Of a DNA stretch of 64,000 nt, positions 35,783 through 45,236 are shown in pieces. The notes beneath the pieces were generated by a model. That model had not been told where the DNA came from and made no database searches. It saw only the letters and a list, made by a program, of their open reading frames with translations. The position numbers and the translations under genes are program-made. Origin of the DNA: Streptomyces sp. R33 (lineage in GTDB: Bacteria; Actinomycetota; Actinomycetes; Streptomycetales; Streptomycetaceae); assembly GCF_041200175.1 (NCBI RefSeq), contig NZ_CP165727.1, positions 8,302,001-8,366,000 of the forward strand, given 5' to 3'. Each line of letters begins with the position of its first letter. Within the stretch, counting starts at the first letter, position 1.

Positions 35783-36730
35783 TCAGCTCCAGTGGAACCT
35801 GTCGCGGTGCGCGGCCAGCCACGTGGAGAAGTCCTGGAGGGCCGGGTTGAGGGCGCGGACGGCGTCGAGGTCGCGGGCACCCGTGAAGCGGGCCTCGCAA
35901 TCGGCGTAGAACTGGAACATGTTGCCGGCCTCGTCGGCGCCCGGGAAGCCCAGCGCGCGGAACGCGGCCGGCGTCAGGGGGCGGTAGCGGACGGGCTCCC
36001 CGAGTGACTCCGAGAGCGCCGCGGCCATGGCGGCGACGGGCAGGTGTTCGCCCGCGATGCTGACAGTGGCCGGGATGAAGTCGGTGCCGCGCTTGAGGAT
36101 GGCGAGCGCCGTCTTGCCGATGTCGTCGACGGCGATGCCGGAGAGTCTGCTGTCGCCCATCGGGAAGTTCAGCTCGAAGGCGCCGTCCTCGCCGCGCTCC
36201 GGGGCGAACGCCTCGAACAGGTTCTCCCAGTAGAAGGTGGTGCGCAGGAAGGTGGTCGGTACACCGTCGTCGGTGAAGTAGTGGTCTGCTTCGGCCTTGC
36301 CGTCGAAGTGCGGGACCTTGTACGAGCCCTGGAGCGTGGGCATCCGGCCGTCGTCCAGCGGAATGCACTCGCGCGTGTCCTCCAGGGTGGACCAGATGGC
36401 GTGCTGCACACCCGCCTGCGACGCCGCCCGAGACAGGGCCGCGGCCTGCGCCTTCTCGTGCGCCGCGTCCATGTCTTCCCAGAAATTGGTCACCAGGTAC
36501 GCCCCGTACGCGCCCTCGAGTGCCGCGACCAGGCTCTCCTCGTCATCCAGATCGGCCCGGACCACCTCGGCCCCGAGCCGTTCCAGCTCCTTGCCCCGGT
36601 CCGAGTCCGGCCGACGGGTCACCGCGCGGACCACGAATCCACTGTCCCGGTCCGCGAGGATCGCCCGTACGAGTGAGCCTCCCTGGTGTCCCGTCGCGCC
36701 GAAGACGGTGACGGTTCGCTGCTCGGTCAT
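35783..36730 (-). CDS. NmrA/HSCARG-like NAD(P)-binding protein
   Basis: A 315-residue Rossmann-fold protein. The dinucleotide motif FGATGHQGGSLVRAIL opens the domain, and the typical SDR catalytic Tyr-Lys pair is not evident, as in NmrA-like redox sensors. It shows NFWEDMDAAHEKAQ and TTFYWENLFEAF, both family-like. The ATG at 36730 is favoured; a GTG three codons upstream is possible. It is divergent from the TetR gene and may be part of that regulon. Confidence 0.85.
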   Translation of the reverse strand: MTEQRTVTVFGATGHQGGSLVRAILADRDSGFVVRAVTRRPDSDRGKELERLGAEVVRADLDDEESLVAALEGAYGAYLVTNFWEDMDAAHEKAQAAALSRAASQAGVQHAIWSTLEDTRECIPLDDGRMPTLQGSYKVPHFDGKAEADHYFTDDGVPTTFLRTTFYWENLFEAFAPERGEDGAFELNFPMGDSRLSGIAVDDIGKTALAILKRGTDFIPATVSIAGEHLPVAAMAAALSESLGEPVRYRPLTPAAFRALGFPGADEAGNMFQFYADCEARFTGARDLDAVRALNPALQDFSTWLAAHRDRFHWS

Positions 36731-36739
36731 CGCCGGCAC

Positions 36740-37221
36740 TCACTTCCTACTTACTTAGGTGCCCAGCCAGGCACATTCCGCTGCGAACCTATGTCCACGG
36801 GGTTGACCCCGACCGGCGATACACGCTGACCCCGCCCGGATGGGCGCACCTTTCCCTGGGCGGCCGTGCATGGGGGTGCGGCCGCGGGAAGGCGCGCAAC
36901 AAGCCGCCCGCGGTCATGAACTCCCCGTACGAAGTGGTTCCGACGACACCATGTGGGCTCGCCCAGCTGGGGCTCGGCGATGAGGCCCTCGAACTTCGCG
37001 ACGACGGCGCTGTGCAACCGGCCGGCAGCACGGATGAGGGCCTGCCACAGGTACGCCATCGCCTTCCGGAAGCCCGTTGTCACACGCAGCCAGACCTCAG
37101 GCCGCACACCCAATCACCCGCGAGTCAGCCCATCAGTTCTGGGCGACTGATCCCCGGCTGAACGTCGGTCGCTACGCACCCCCTGGTCCACATGGGTCGG
37201 TGGAGATCGTAGGCTCGGAGC
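36740..37221. other. Intergenic region before TetR
   Basis: The AAGTAAGT direct repeat just upstream of the NmrA start is a candidate operator. A minus-strand frame (36751-37113) shows weak coding bias (RVTTGFRKAMAYLWQAL) but no recognised family. I treat the region as non-coding. Confidence 0.35.
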
Positions 37222-37824
37222 ATGGTGGATACGCAGTCGCGCGGTACGGAGCGGGGACCGGGGCGACCGCGGGAGGAGCGGGTCACACGTGCCGTTCTCA
37301 ACGCGGTCGTGGACTTGGTCACCGAGCAGGGGATCGAGGCGGTCACGATGGATGCCGTCGCCGCGCGGGCCGGGGTGAGCAAGCCCGCCATCTACCGGCG
37401 TTGGCCCACCAAGCAGGAGCTGATCATCGCTGCTGCCGAGACGCGCATCGGCGTCCTGTCGGTGCCTGATCTGGGCGACTTCCGCGCGGAGCTCCGCTTC
37501 GTGCTCACCGCTCGTCTGGAGGCCTACCGGCTGCCGGGTTCCGACCGGCTGATCGCGGGCCTCATCGGTGCGGCGGCCGAGATCGGGGCGGGCCGGGCCC
37601 AGTACGCGGAGTACACCGAGCGGATCACGAGCGAGACGAGGCGCATCCTCGAACGGGGGATCGCCCGTGGTGACGTGGACCCGGGCACCGACGTCCGGGC
37701 CGCGGCCACTTTGGTGGCCGCACCACTGCTCTTCCGGCTGATCGGTGAGCAGGAGCTGCCGGACGCCCGCTTCGTGGACGCGCTGGTCGATCTCGTCGCC
37801 CGGGCGGTCAGCGCGGGCGGCTGA
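37222..37824 (+). CDS. TetR-family repressor
   Basis: A 200-residue regulator. The helix-turn-helix (residues about 22-68, MDAVAARAGVSKPAIYRRW) is followed by a TetR_C ligand-binding domain (about 85-198). It lies directly upstream of the dioxygenase-transporter-dehydrogenase-ligase genes on the same strand and is the obvious candidate for their control. The ligand is likely the pathway substrate or an intermediate. Confidence 0.9.
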   Translation: MVDTQSRGTERGPGRPREERVTRAVLNAVVDLVTEQGIEAVTMDAVAARAGVSKPAIYRRWPTKQELIIAAAETRIGVLSVPDLGDFRAELRFVLTARLEAYRLPGSDRLIAGLIGAAAEIGAGRAQYAEYTERITSETRRILERGIARGDVDPGTDVRAAATLVAAPLLFRLIGEQELPDARFVDALVDLVARAVSAGG

Positions 37825-37825
37825 C

Positions 37826-37880
37826 GGCTTCCGGCCTCCGGCTTCCGGCCTCCGGCTTCCGGCCTCCGGCCTCCGGCTTC
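37826..37880 (+). repeat. CTTCCGGCCTCCGG tandem repeat
   Basis: A seven-base alternation (CTTCCGG / CCTCCGG) repeats about eight times directly after the TetR stop. It is a simple-sequence repeat in the leader region of the catabolic operon. Confidence 0.8.
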
Positions 37881-37922
37881 ATATTTTCGTGGCACCAGGT
37901 CTCTTGCCTCCCCATGACTCAA

Positions 37923-37961
37923 TAACGATACTTCCGGTAACGATTTTCCGTCTCTCGTTAC
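37923..37961. promoter_or_regulatory. Candidate operator for the catabolic operon
   Basis: TAACGAT occurs twice (37923 and 37938), and GTAACGA at 37937 pairs with TCGTTAC at 37955 as a seven-base inverted repeat. The site ends just before the CGGAGG ribosome site. It is a natural TetR-type operator position. Confidence 0.45.
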
Positions 37962-37970
37962 GGAGGCCTC

Positions 37971-38894
37971 ATGGACAGCGCCGTCACCACCCCCGCCCCT
38001 GCGCTCGACAAGCCGCTCATGCACTACGGGAAGCGCACCCTCGACCGCATCGCGCCGGGCGCGGAGCAGCCCGACTACCTCCTTCTGGACATCTGCCCGC
38101 TCACGCCGCACATCGGCGCCGAGATCGAGGGCGTCGATCTCTCGCTCCCGATCGGCGAGGACCTCGCGGCGGAGATCAGGCAGGCCCTGCTGGAGTGGAA
38201 GGTGCTGTTCTTCCGCGGCCAGCAAGCCTTCGACCCGCAGGCCCAGCTCGCCTTCTCCGGACTGTGGGGCGAGCCGGAGCCGAACCCCTTCTTTCCCAAG
38301 GGCAACACCGTCGGCGTCTCCCGTCTGGCCAAGGACGCCATGGCGATGGGCACCGAGAACATCTGGCACAGCGACCACTCGTTCATGGCCGCGCCGGCAC
38401 TCGGCTCCGTCCTGCGCGCCGTCGAGGTTCCGTCCGCCGGCGGCGACACCATGTGGGCCGACATGGCGGCCGCCTACGACAACCTCACCGAGTCCATGAA
38501 GGACCGCATCGAAGGCCTCACCGCAGTGCACGACTGGGTGCCCAGCTGGGGGTCGCTGATGACCGAGGCCCAGCTCGCGGCGCACCGTGAGAACCTGCCG
38601 GCCGTCGAGCACCCGGTGGTCGTCCGCCACCCGCGCACCGGCCGCAAGCTGCTCTACGTCAACGAGCCCTTCACCACCCGGATCCTCGGCCTGTCGGACG
38701 TGGAAAGCCGCGAACTGCTGGGCGAGCTCGTCCTCCAGGCCCGCATTCCCGAGTACCAGGTGCGCTTCCGCTGGCAGCCGGGCTCCGTCGCGATCTGGGA
38801 CAACATCGCCACCCAGCACTACGCGATCAACGACTACTTCCCGCAGCGCCGTGTCATGGAGCGCATCGCGATCGCCGGCGTCCCGCTCTCCTGA
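37971..38894 (+). CDS. Fe(II)/2-oxoglutarate dioxygenase, TauD/TfdA family
   Basis: A 307-residue oxygenase. The iron triad is visible as His133 and Asp135 (IWHSDHSF) and His283 (ATQHYAIND). Arg293/294 would bind 2-oxoglutarate. Members hydroxylate a carbon next to sulfonate, sulfate, ether or carboxylate groups, often releasing an aldehyde. CGGAGG lies four bases before the ATG. The following transporter, aldehyde dehydrogenase and acyl-CoA ligase fit a route that consumes such an aldehyde. Confidence 0.9.
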   Translation: MDSAVTTPAPALDKPLMHYGKRTLDRIAPGAEQPDYLLLDICPLTPHIGAEIEGVDLSLPIGEDLAAEIRQALLEWKVLFFRGQQAFDPQAQLAFSGLWGEPEPNPFFPKGNTVGVSRLAKDAMAMGTENIWHSDHSFMAAPALGSVLRAVEVPSAGGDTMWADMAAAYDNLTESMKDRIEGLTAVHDWVPSWGSLMTEAQLAAHRENLPAVEHPVVVRHPRTGRKLLYVNEPFTTRILGLSDVESRELLGELVLQARIPEYQVRFRWQPGSVAIWDNIATQHYAINDYFPQRRVMERIAIAGVPLS

Positions 38895-38945
38895 TCGAGC
38901 TCCCGGCCCGTCCTCCCCTCCCCATCCAGTCTCCGCGGAGCCCTT

Positions 38946-40301
38946 GTGACCGATACCGACGTCGCACCTGCTGTGCCCGCCGGCCCCCCGATGGCGCCGA
39001 GCGGAACGAGAGGCCGCGCGTGGATCGTCACGGCGCTGCTCGTCGTCTTCATGATGATCAATTTCGCCGACAAGTCCGTGCTCGGTCTGGCCGCGGAAGA
39101 GATTCGACAGGACCTCGGCCTGTCGGCATCGGCCTTCGGGCTCGCCAGCAGCGCCTTCTTCCTGCTGTTCTCGCTCTCCGGCGCCGCGGTGGGGCTGCTC
39201 GCCGACCGCGTACGGCCGAAGTGGCTGCTGCTGATCATGGCTGTCCTGTGGTCCGTCTCCCAGGCGCCACTGGCCGTCGGGGGAGGGCTCGCGGTGCTCA
39301 TCGCCTCACGTGTTCTCCTCGGCGCCGCCGAGGGGCCCGCCTACCCGGTCGCCCAGCAGACGACCCTGTCCTGGTTCCCGAACCACCGGCGCAACTTGCC
39401 CGGGGCGTTGATCGTCCTGGGCATCACACTGGGGGTCCTGGTCGCCGCTCCCGTGCTGACGTGGTTGATCAACCATCATGGCTGGCGCTCGGCCGTAGCC
39501 GCGGTGGCGCTGGCCGGCGCGGTGTGGACGCTGTTGTGGATCCCCTTCGGCGGGGAGGGCCCGTACGCGACCATGTCGGACAACGACTCCCCGGCCGGGG
39601 CGGTCTCCGACGACGGGCCGGGGACGGGCAAGGAGGCCGGGACCGGGACCGCGGGCGAAGCACAGCCCAAGATGCCGTACCGCCGAATCCTCGCGACCCG
39701 CACCTGGATCGGTGTCACGATCGGCTACTTCAGCACCTACTGGGTGATCGCCTTCGCCCTGGTGTGGCTCCCCTCCTACCTTCGTGACGGGCTGGGCTAC
39801 TCCTCGGCCGTGTCCACACAGCTGCTGATGCTGTTCTGGGGTCTGAGCGGAATCCTGGTGCTCGCACAAGCGGGCCTGACCGGATGGATGCTGCGCCGCG
39901 GAATCACGAGCCGGCGGGCCCGCGGTTGGGTCGGCGGCGCCCTTCTGCTCACCTCCGGAGTTTCCTGTCTGGCCCTGTCCGTCGCCCCGGCCGGTGCCGT
40001 GACCGTCGTGCTGCTGATCGGCGCATTCGGCCTCGCTGGGGCGATGGGCAGCATCGCCGCCACCACCATCATGGAGCTGGCTCCCGCCAATCGTCGCGGC
40101 GGCGCCCTGGGCCTCATGAATGCCGCGGTGACCACCGCCGGTCTGGTCGCCCCGACGCTGATCGGCAGCCTCGTGGACACCCATGGAGCGGGGGGCTACC
40201 AGTACGCGGTCCTGATCACCGGTGCCTTGCTCCTGGCGGGCGGAACCGCCGCCGTCACACTGATCAACCCCGACCGCGACGCCCGCCTGCTCTCCGTGTG
40301 A
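38946..40301 (+). CDS. MFS transporter, organic-anion type
   Basis: A 451-residue permease with about twelve helices. FADKSVLGLAAEEIRQDLG after the first helix and the LLADRVRPKWLL loop resemble the anion:cation symporter (ACS) group. A Gly/Asp-rich central loop (residues about 205-245) separates the halves. The GTG start is 51 bases after the dioxygenase. It probably imports the pathway substrate. Confidence 0.87.
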   Translation: MTDTDVAPAVPAGPPMAPSGTRGRAWIVTALLVVFMMINFADKSVLGLAAEEIRQDLGLSASAFGLASSAFFLLFSLSGAAVGLLADRVRPKWLLLIMAVLWSVSQAPLAVGGGLAVLIASRVLLGAAEGPAYPVAQQTTLSWFPNHRRNLPGALIVLGITLGVLVAAPVLTWLINHHGWRSAVAAVALAGAVWTLLWIPFGGEGPYATMSDNDSPAGAVSDDGPGTGKEAGTGTAGEAQPKMPYRRILATRTWIGVTIGYFSTYWVIAFALVWLPSYLRDGLGYSSAVSTQLLMLFWGLSGILVLAQAGLTGWMLRRGITSRRARGWVGGALLLTSGVSCLALSVAPAGAVTVVLLIGAFGLAGAMGSIAATTIMELAPANRRGGALGLMNAAVTTAGLVAPTLIGSLVDTHGAGGYQYAVLITGALLLAGGTAAVTLINPDRDARLLSV

Positions 40302-40383
40302 CGACACGTACCGGCCTGCTCCTGGTCACAGCGCACGGGGCAGCCCCGCCCTTCCCACTCCCGACCTTCCGCAAGGGACGACG

Positions 40384-42093
40384 TTGAACACCAGCGCCCT
40401 CGACACCTCCTTCCTCGACCGCACCGTGGCCCAGGTGCGCGGCAACGCCGAGTCCTGGTCCACCACCCCGCTCACCGAACGCATCGCCCTCCTGGAGCGG
40501 TTGCTGCCGCGTGTCATCGCTCGTGCGGCCGAGATGGCCGCTGCGGGCTCCCACGCGAAAGGGTACGAACCGGACTCCTCCTGGGCGGCGGAAGACTGGA
40601 TGGGCGGCCCCTGGGCCCTGGCCCAGAACACCGCGGCGCTCCTACACGTCCTGCGCCGGATAGCCGCGGGCCGGGATCCGCTGGAAGCCAAGGCTGTCCA
40701 CCAGGAGCACGGCCGCACCCGGGTGGACGTCTTTCCCGCCACCGGCTGGGACACCCTGCTGCTCAACGGGTTCCGGGCGCAGGTGTGGATGCGCCCGGGC
40801 GTCACGGCGGAGCAGGCGCGGGAGCGCGCCGCGGGCGAGTACCGGGGTAGGCAGGGAGACCCGGCCCTGGCCCTGGTACTCGGCGCCGGCAACGTCGCCG
40901 CCATCACGGCGCTCGACATCCTGCACAAGCTCTACGCCGAGGGCCAGGTCGTCATCGCCAAGATGAACCCGGTCAACGACTATCTCCGCCCCCACTTCGA
41001 GTACGTCTTCGCCGAGTTCGTCGGACGCGGCTGGGTCCGCTTCGTCGACGGCGGCGCGGCCGAAGGCAGCTATCTTTCCCGCCACGACGGCATCGACACC
41101 ATCCACGTCACCGGCAGCGATCGCACCCACGACGCCATCGTCTGGGGCACGGACGAGGAAGCGGAGCAACGCCGCCGAGACGACCTCCCGCTGATCGCCA
41201 AGCCCTTCAGCAGCGAACTCGGTGGCGTCAGCCCGTGCATCGTGGCGCCGGGCCCATGGAGCGAAGCCGACTTCCGCTTCCAGGCCGAGCACATCGTCAC
41301 CAGCAAGATGAACAACTCCGGCCACAACTGCATCGCCAGCCAGATCCTGGTCCTGCCGCGCGACTGGGACGGCGCCGAAAGGCTGCTCGACGAGATCCGG
41401 CGGGTACTGCGCGATCTGCCCCCGCGCACCGACTACTACCCCGGCGCCGCAGACCGTCTCGCCGCAGTGCGCGACGCCCACCCGCAGGCGGAGACACACG
41501 GCGACGACTGCCGGCTGCTCGTCCCCGACATCACCGACCACCACGACGACGTCCTCATCACCGACGAGGTCTTCGGCAGCGCCCTGGGCGTCCTGCGCCT
41601 GCCCGGCGCAACCCCGGCCGAATTCCTCCGCCACGCCGTCGACTTCGCCAACGACACCCTGCCCGGCACCCTGGGCGCAACCCTGATCGTCCACCCGAAG
41701 ACCGAGAAGGCCCACCGGGAGACGGTGCGCACCGCCATCGCCGATCTGCGCTACGGCACACTGGGCGTCAACTGCTGGTCGGGAGTCGGCTTTCTCCTCG
41801 GCTTCACACCGTGGGGCGCCCACCCCGGCCACACCCGCCAGGACATCGGCAGCGGCATCGGTTTCGTGCACAACGCCTTCATGCTCGAAGACATCGAGAA
41901 GACAGTCCTGCGCGCCCCGTTCACACCGGCCCCCCGCAGCCTGGTCACGGGCGACCCGTCGCTGTCCCCGCGCCCCCCGTACTTCGTCACCCACAGCACG
42001 GCGCTGACCACGGTGCAGCGCCTCACCCGCTTCACAGCGGCGCCGAGCCTGACGAAACTGCCCGCACTCTTCGCCGCCGCGCTGCGGGGCTGA
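40384..42093 (+). CDS. Aldehyde dehydrogenase family protein
   Basis: A 569-residue enzyme, longer than the usual 480-500. Catalytic Cys316 lies in NSGHNCIASQ and Glu278 in SSELGGVSP, and the NAD-binding region includes LGAGNVAAITALDIL. The start is TTG at 40384 with AAGGGA upstream. It should oxidise an aldehyde, probably the product of the neighbouring dioxygenase, to an acid. The long C-terminus (LTKLPALFAAALRG) suggests a distinct ALDH subgroup. Confidence 0.85.
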   Translation: MNTSALDTSFLDRTVAQVRGNAESWSTTPLTERIALLERLLPRVIARAAEMAAAGSHAKGYEPDSSWAAEDWMGGPWALAQNTAALLHVLRRIAAGRDPLEAKAVHQEHGRTRVDVFPATGWDTLLLNGFRAQVWMRPGVTAEQARERAAGEYRGRQGDPALALVLGAGNVAAITALDILHKLYAEGQVVIAKMNPVNDYLRPHFEYVFAEFVGRGWVRFVDGGAAEGSYLSRHDGIDTIHVTGSDRTHDAIVWGTDEEAEQRRRDDLPLIAKPFSSELGGVSPCIVAPGPWSEADFRFQAEHIVTSKMNNSGHNCIASQILVLPRDWDGAERLLDEIRRVLRDLPPRTDYYPGAADRLAAVRDAHPQAETHGDDCRLLVPDITDHHDDVLITDEVFGSALGVLRLPGATPAEFLRHAVDFANDTLPGTLGATLIVHPKTEKAHRETVRTAIADLRYGTLGVNCWSGVGFLLGFTPWGAHPGHTRQDIGSGIGFVHNAFMLEDIEKTVLRAPFTPAPRSLVTGDPSLSPRPPYFVTHSTALTTVQRLTRFTAAPSLTKLPALFAAALRG

Positions 42094-42172
42094 CCCCGAC
42101 CGCCCTCGGTCCTGCCGACCCCCGCAGCCGCCACGCCTACGGCTTCACAGAAGCATCCCCAACGGAGACCTC

Positions 42173-43723
42173 ATGCTCAATCTCGCCGCCCTGCTGGAGA
42201 ACAGCGCCCGCACCGTGCCCGACCGCACGGCAGTCGTGCTGGGCACCCAGCGGCTGACCTACGCCGAGCTGGACACGGCCGCCCGTCGGGTGGCCAACCT
42301 GCTGCGCTCGCGCGGCATCCAGCCCGGAGACAAGGTCGCACTGTCCTGCCCGAACCTCCCCTGGTTCCCGATCGCCTACTACGGCATCCTCAAGGCCGGC
42401 GCGGTGGTCGTCCCGCTCAACGTGCTGCTCAAGGGCCGGGAGATCGCGTACCACCTCGCGGACTCCGAGGCCAAGGCCTACTTCTGCTTCGAGGGCACCG
42501 CAGACCTCCCGATGGGGCAGGAGGGCTGGTCCGGCTTCGGTGATACCCCCGGCTGCGAGGACTTCTTCCTGGTGACCGCCGCCCCCACCGAGCTCTCGCC
42601 GATCGGGGGCGCCGAGACCCTGACCGCGGCGCTGGCCGGCCAGAGCGCGGACTTCGAGACGGTGGCCACCGAGTCCGGTGACACCGCGCTCATCCTGTAC
42701 ACCTCCGGCACCACCGGCCGGCCCAAGGGCGCCGAGCTCACCCACTCCAACGTGATGCTCAATGTGCTGACCTGCCACAAGCTGTTCGGCGAAGTCGAGC
42801 ACGACGTGCACCTGATCACGCTGCCGCTCTTCCACTCCTTCGGCCAGGTCGTCCAGATGAACGCCGGCCTCGCCTCGCGGGCGACGCTGGTGCTGCTGCC
42901 ACGCTTCGACGCCTCGTCCGCGCTGGCCCTGATGCAGCGTCATGCGGTCACCTTCTTCGCGGGTGTTCCCACGATGTACTGGGCCCTGCTCGAAGAGGAG
43001 GCGCCCGATGTCGACCTGTCGCTGATCGCCAAGAACCTGCGGATGGCCGGGTCGGGAGCCTCGGCACTGCCGGTCGACGTCCACCGCCGGTTCAGTGAGC
43101 GATTCGGGGTCACCATCATGGAGGGATATGGCCTCTCGGAGACCAGCCCGGCGGCGACTTTCGTGCCGCCCGGCGAGGAGGTGCGTCCGGGCTCCATCGG
43201 GCGCCCCGTCTGGGGCGTCGAGGTGGACCTGATCGACAAGGACTGGACACCGGTCCAGGGCGTCGACGCGATCGGCGAGATCGTCGTCCGCGGCCACAAC
43301 ATCATGAAGGGCTACTACAACCGACCCGAGGCGACCGCCGAGGTGATGCGCAACGGCTGGTTCCGCACCGGCGACCTGGCCCGCCGGGACGCCGACGGCT
43401 GGTTCTACATCGTCGACCGCGCCAAAGACATGATCATCCGCGGTGGATTCAACGTGTACCCACGGGAGATCGAGGAGATACTGGCCACTCATCCCGACGT
43501 GAGCATGGCGGCCGTCATCGGCGTGCCCCACGACCGCCACGGCGAGGAGATCAAGGCCTGCGTGGTCCGCGCCCCAGGCGCGACGCTCACCGAGGAGGAG
43601 CTGATCGACTGGTGCAGGGACGAGATGGCGGGCTACAAGTACCCCCGCCTCGTGGAGTTTCGCAACGCCCTGCCCACCAATGCCACCGGCAAGATCCTCA
43701 AGCGCGAGCTGAGGGACGCGTAG
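42173..43723 (+). CDS. Long/medium-chain acyl-CoA ligase (AMP-forming)
   Basis: A 516-residue ANL-superfamily enzyme. Visible motifs are YTSGTTGRPKGAELTH (P-loop), GYGLSETSPA, WFRTGDLARRD and TNATGKILKREL with the catalytic Lys near the C-terminus. It activates a carboxylic acid as its CoA thioester. As the last gene of the TetR-controlled set it would activate the acid made by the aldehyde dehydrogenase. Confidence 0.93.
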   Translation: MLNLAALLENSARTVPDRTAVVLGTQRLTYAELDTAARRVANLLRSRGIQPGDKVALSCPNLPWFPIAYYGILKAGAVVVPLNVLLKGREIAYHLADSEAKAYFCFEGTADLPMGQEGWSGFGDTPGCEDFFLVTAAPTELSPIGGAETLTAALAGQSADFETVATESGDTALILYTSGTTGRPKGAELTHSNVMLNVLTCHKLFGEVEHDVHLITLPLFHSFGQVVQMNAGLASRATLVLLPRFDASSALALMQRHAVTFFAGVPTMYWALLEEEAPDVDLSLIAKNLRMAGSGASALPVDVHRRFSERFGVTIMEGYGLSETSPAATFVPPGEEVRPGSIGRPVWGVEVDLIDKDWTPVQGVDAIGEIVVRGHNIMKGYYNRPEATAEVMRNGWFRTGDLARRDADGWFYIVDRAKDMIIRGGFNVYPREIEEILATHPDVSMAAVIGVPHDRHGEEIKACVVRAPGATLTEEELIDWCRDEMAGYKYPRLVEFRNALPTNATGKILKRELRDA

Positions 43724-44339
43724 GACCGCACGATCGACTCAGCTCGACAAGCAAACGGACTCTCGTCCCAGCAGCGGGGACGATGTCTTGTGGAGGCGGT
43801 GGCCTGCGGAGGGCCTGACCTCCGGAGTGCCCAATTCCCATACTCGGCTGCGCCGGTTCCTGGACCGCGAGCTGTCAGCCGGCCCCAGGCCGCTGCGCGA
43901 GTCCTTTCGCGCCCGCCCAGCAAGCATCAGTCGCTTCGAGACCGGGCAGGCCCGAGCAACTCATATTGCGCCGGTCCATCAGGTCAAGGATGCGGGCCGG
44001 GGGTGCTGTTCCAGGAATTTGGAACAGCGCCCAATCCTTACCGGCCCGCGCGCGGTCCGTGCGCGTGGTATCCGCCGGGATGCATGTCCGGCGGGCTTGG
44101 CGGGTGTTCGCCTGCGAGGATCGTTCGGCTGGAGTCGGGGGATCCGCTGTTAAGTGACCTGCCCTTGCGGCTCTGCCCCGCGTGCCCCCGAGCGCCCCCC
44201 CGCCGGCCCGGGCAGGCTCCGGCCAGCCCACCCCCCCCGGCTGGTCGGGGCCTTTCGGCATGGAGCGGCCGTTCCCCCGGTTCTTCACCGTCTGCGTCGT
44301 CTTCACGGCGGCCCGCGAGCCGCGCCTGCGTGAGCTCGG
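43724..44339. other. Intergenic region without recognised gene
   Basis: Short hairpins are present: CGTCCC with GGGACG near 43767, and GCTGTTCC with GGAACAGC at 44003-44026. Either could end transcription of the catabolic operon. No frame has a recognised family. Confidence 0.35.
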
Positions 44340-44850
44340 CCGGCTCACACAGCCGCGCCCCTTCCGCCGGAAACGGCAACCGCCGCTCGAGAAGCCTCGC
44401 CCTCGCCGTTCGTTCACGTCGGAGTTCAAGGCCGAGATCGTCGAGCTGTGCCGGCGCGGTGACCGCTCGGTCGGTCAGATAGCCAAGGACTTCGACCTGA
44501 CCGAGACCGCGGTGCGGGACTGGGCCAAGCCCGAGGTCGAGGCGGGCGGGCGTGACGGGCTGACCAGCAGCGAGCGCGAGGAGCTGGCCGCGCTGCGGCG
44601 GGAGAACCGCCGCCTGCGCGAGGACGTCGACATCCTCAAGCGTGCGACGGCTTTCTTCGCGAAGGCGACCGGTGACGGTGCAGCCGTTCATCGAGGCGGA
44701 GAAGCAGAGCATCCACAACGTCAAGCGCGCGTGTGATCTGCTCAAGGTCTCCCGCACAGCCTTCTATGCCCGCCGCAACGGCATTCCCGGCCCCCGTGCG
44801 GTCCGTGACCTGGAGCTGACCGAGAAGATCGCCCGCGCGTCCATGCCGTC
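44340..44850 (+). pseudogene. IS3-family orfA/orfB remnant
   Basis: The orfA part reads RRSFTSEFKAEIVELCRRG (helix-turn-helix) and ends in a leucine-zipper-like ALRRENRRLREDVDILKRA. One frame over, orfB begins FIEAEKQSIHNVKRACDLL and VSRTAFYARRNGIPGPRA, as in normal IS3 frameshift arrangement. It breaks off near 44850 before any DDE residue. The element is dead. Confidence 0.75.
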
Positions 44851-44860
44851 CGGCAACGCG

Positions 44861-45236
44861 AGGGCGATCGATGCAGCGGCTGCCGCCGTCCGACCAGTCG
44901 GAGTGCAGGTGGCAGTCCCCCCGCCGCCAGGTGCCAGCCGGCACGGGCGTCCGGGTCGGCCTCGGCCTCCAGGCGGGCCGGGTAGCGCGGTACCGCGCCA
45001 GTCGATGCCTGGGAGATCACCTCCGCGGTGACTGGGCCCACCGCACGCTGCTGTCTGGCCTCGGCGGCGTCCACCGGACCCGGTGGCAGGTCGCCGACGG
45101 TGTCGGCCGCCGTGCGGCAGGCCCGCACCCGGTACGGGGACGCGCCGCGCCATTCGAGGAGGCCCGCAGCCCGCGGCCCGCAACCTGAGCGGTCCAGGCT
45201 GCGGGTGATCAAAGAGCGGGCGGGTAGCCGCAAGAC
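44861..45236. other. Unidentified region
   Basis: Sequence between two remnants. Minus-strand frames carry Ala/Glu-rich peptides without a recognised motif. It is probably fragmentary coding DNA. Confidence 0.25.

Noticed and set aside
36751..37113. Minus-strand 120-codon frame before the TetR gene
   Set aside because: Its coding bias is weak, it has no recognised family, and it lies in the expected promoter region.
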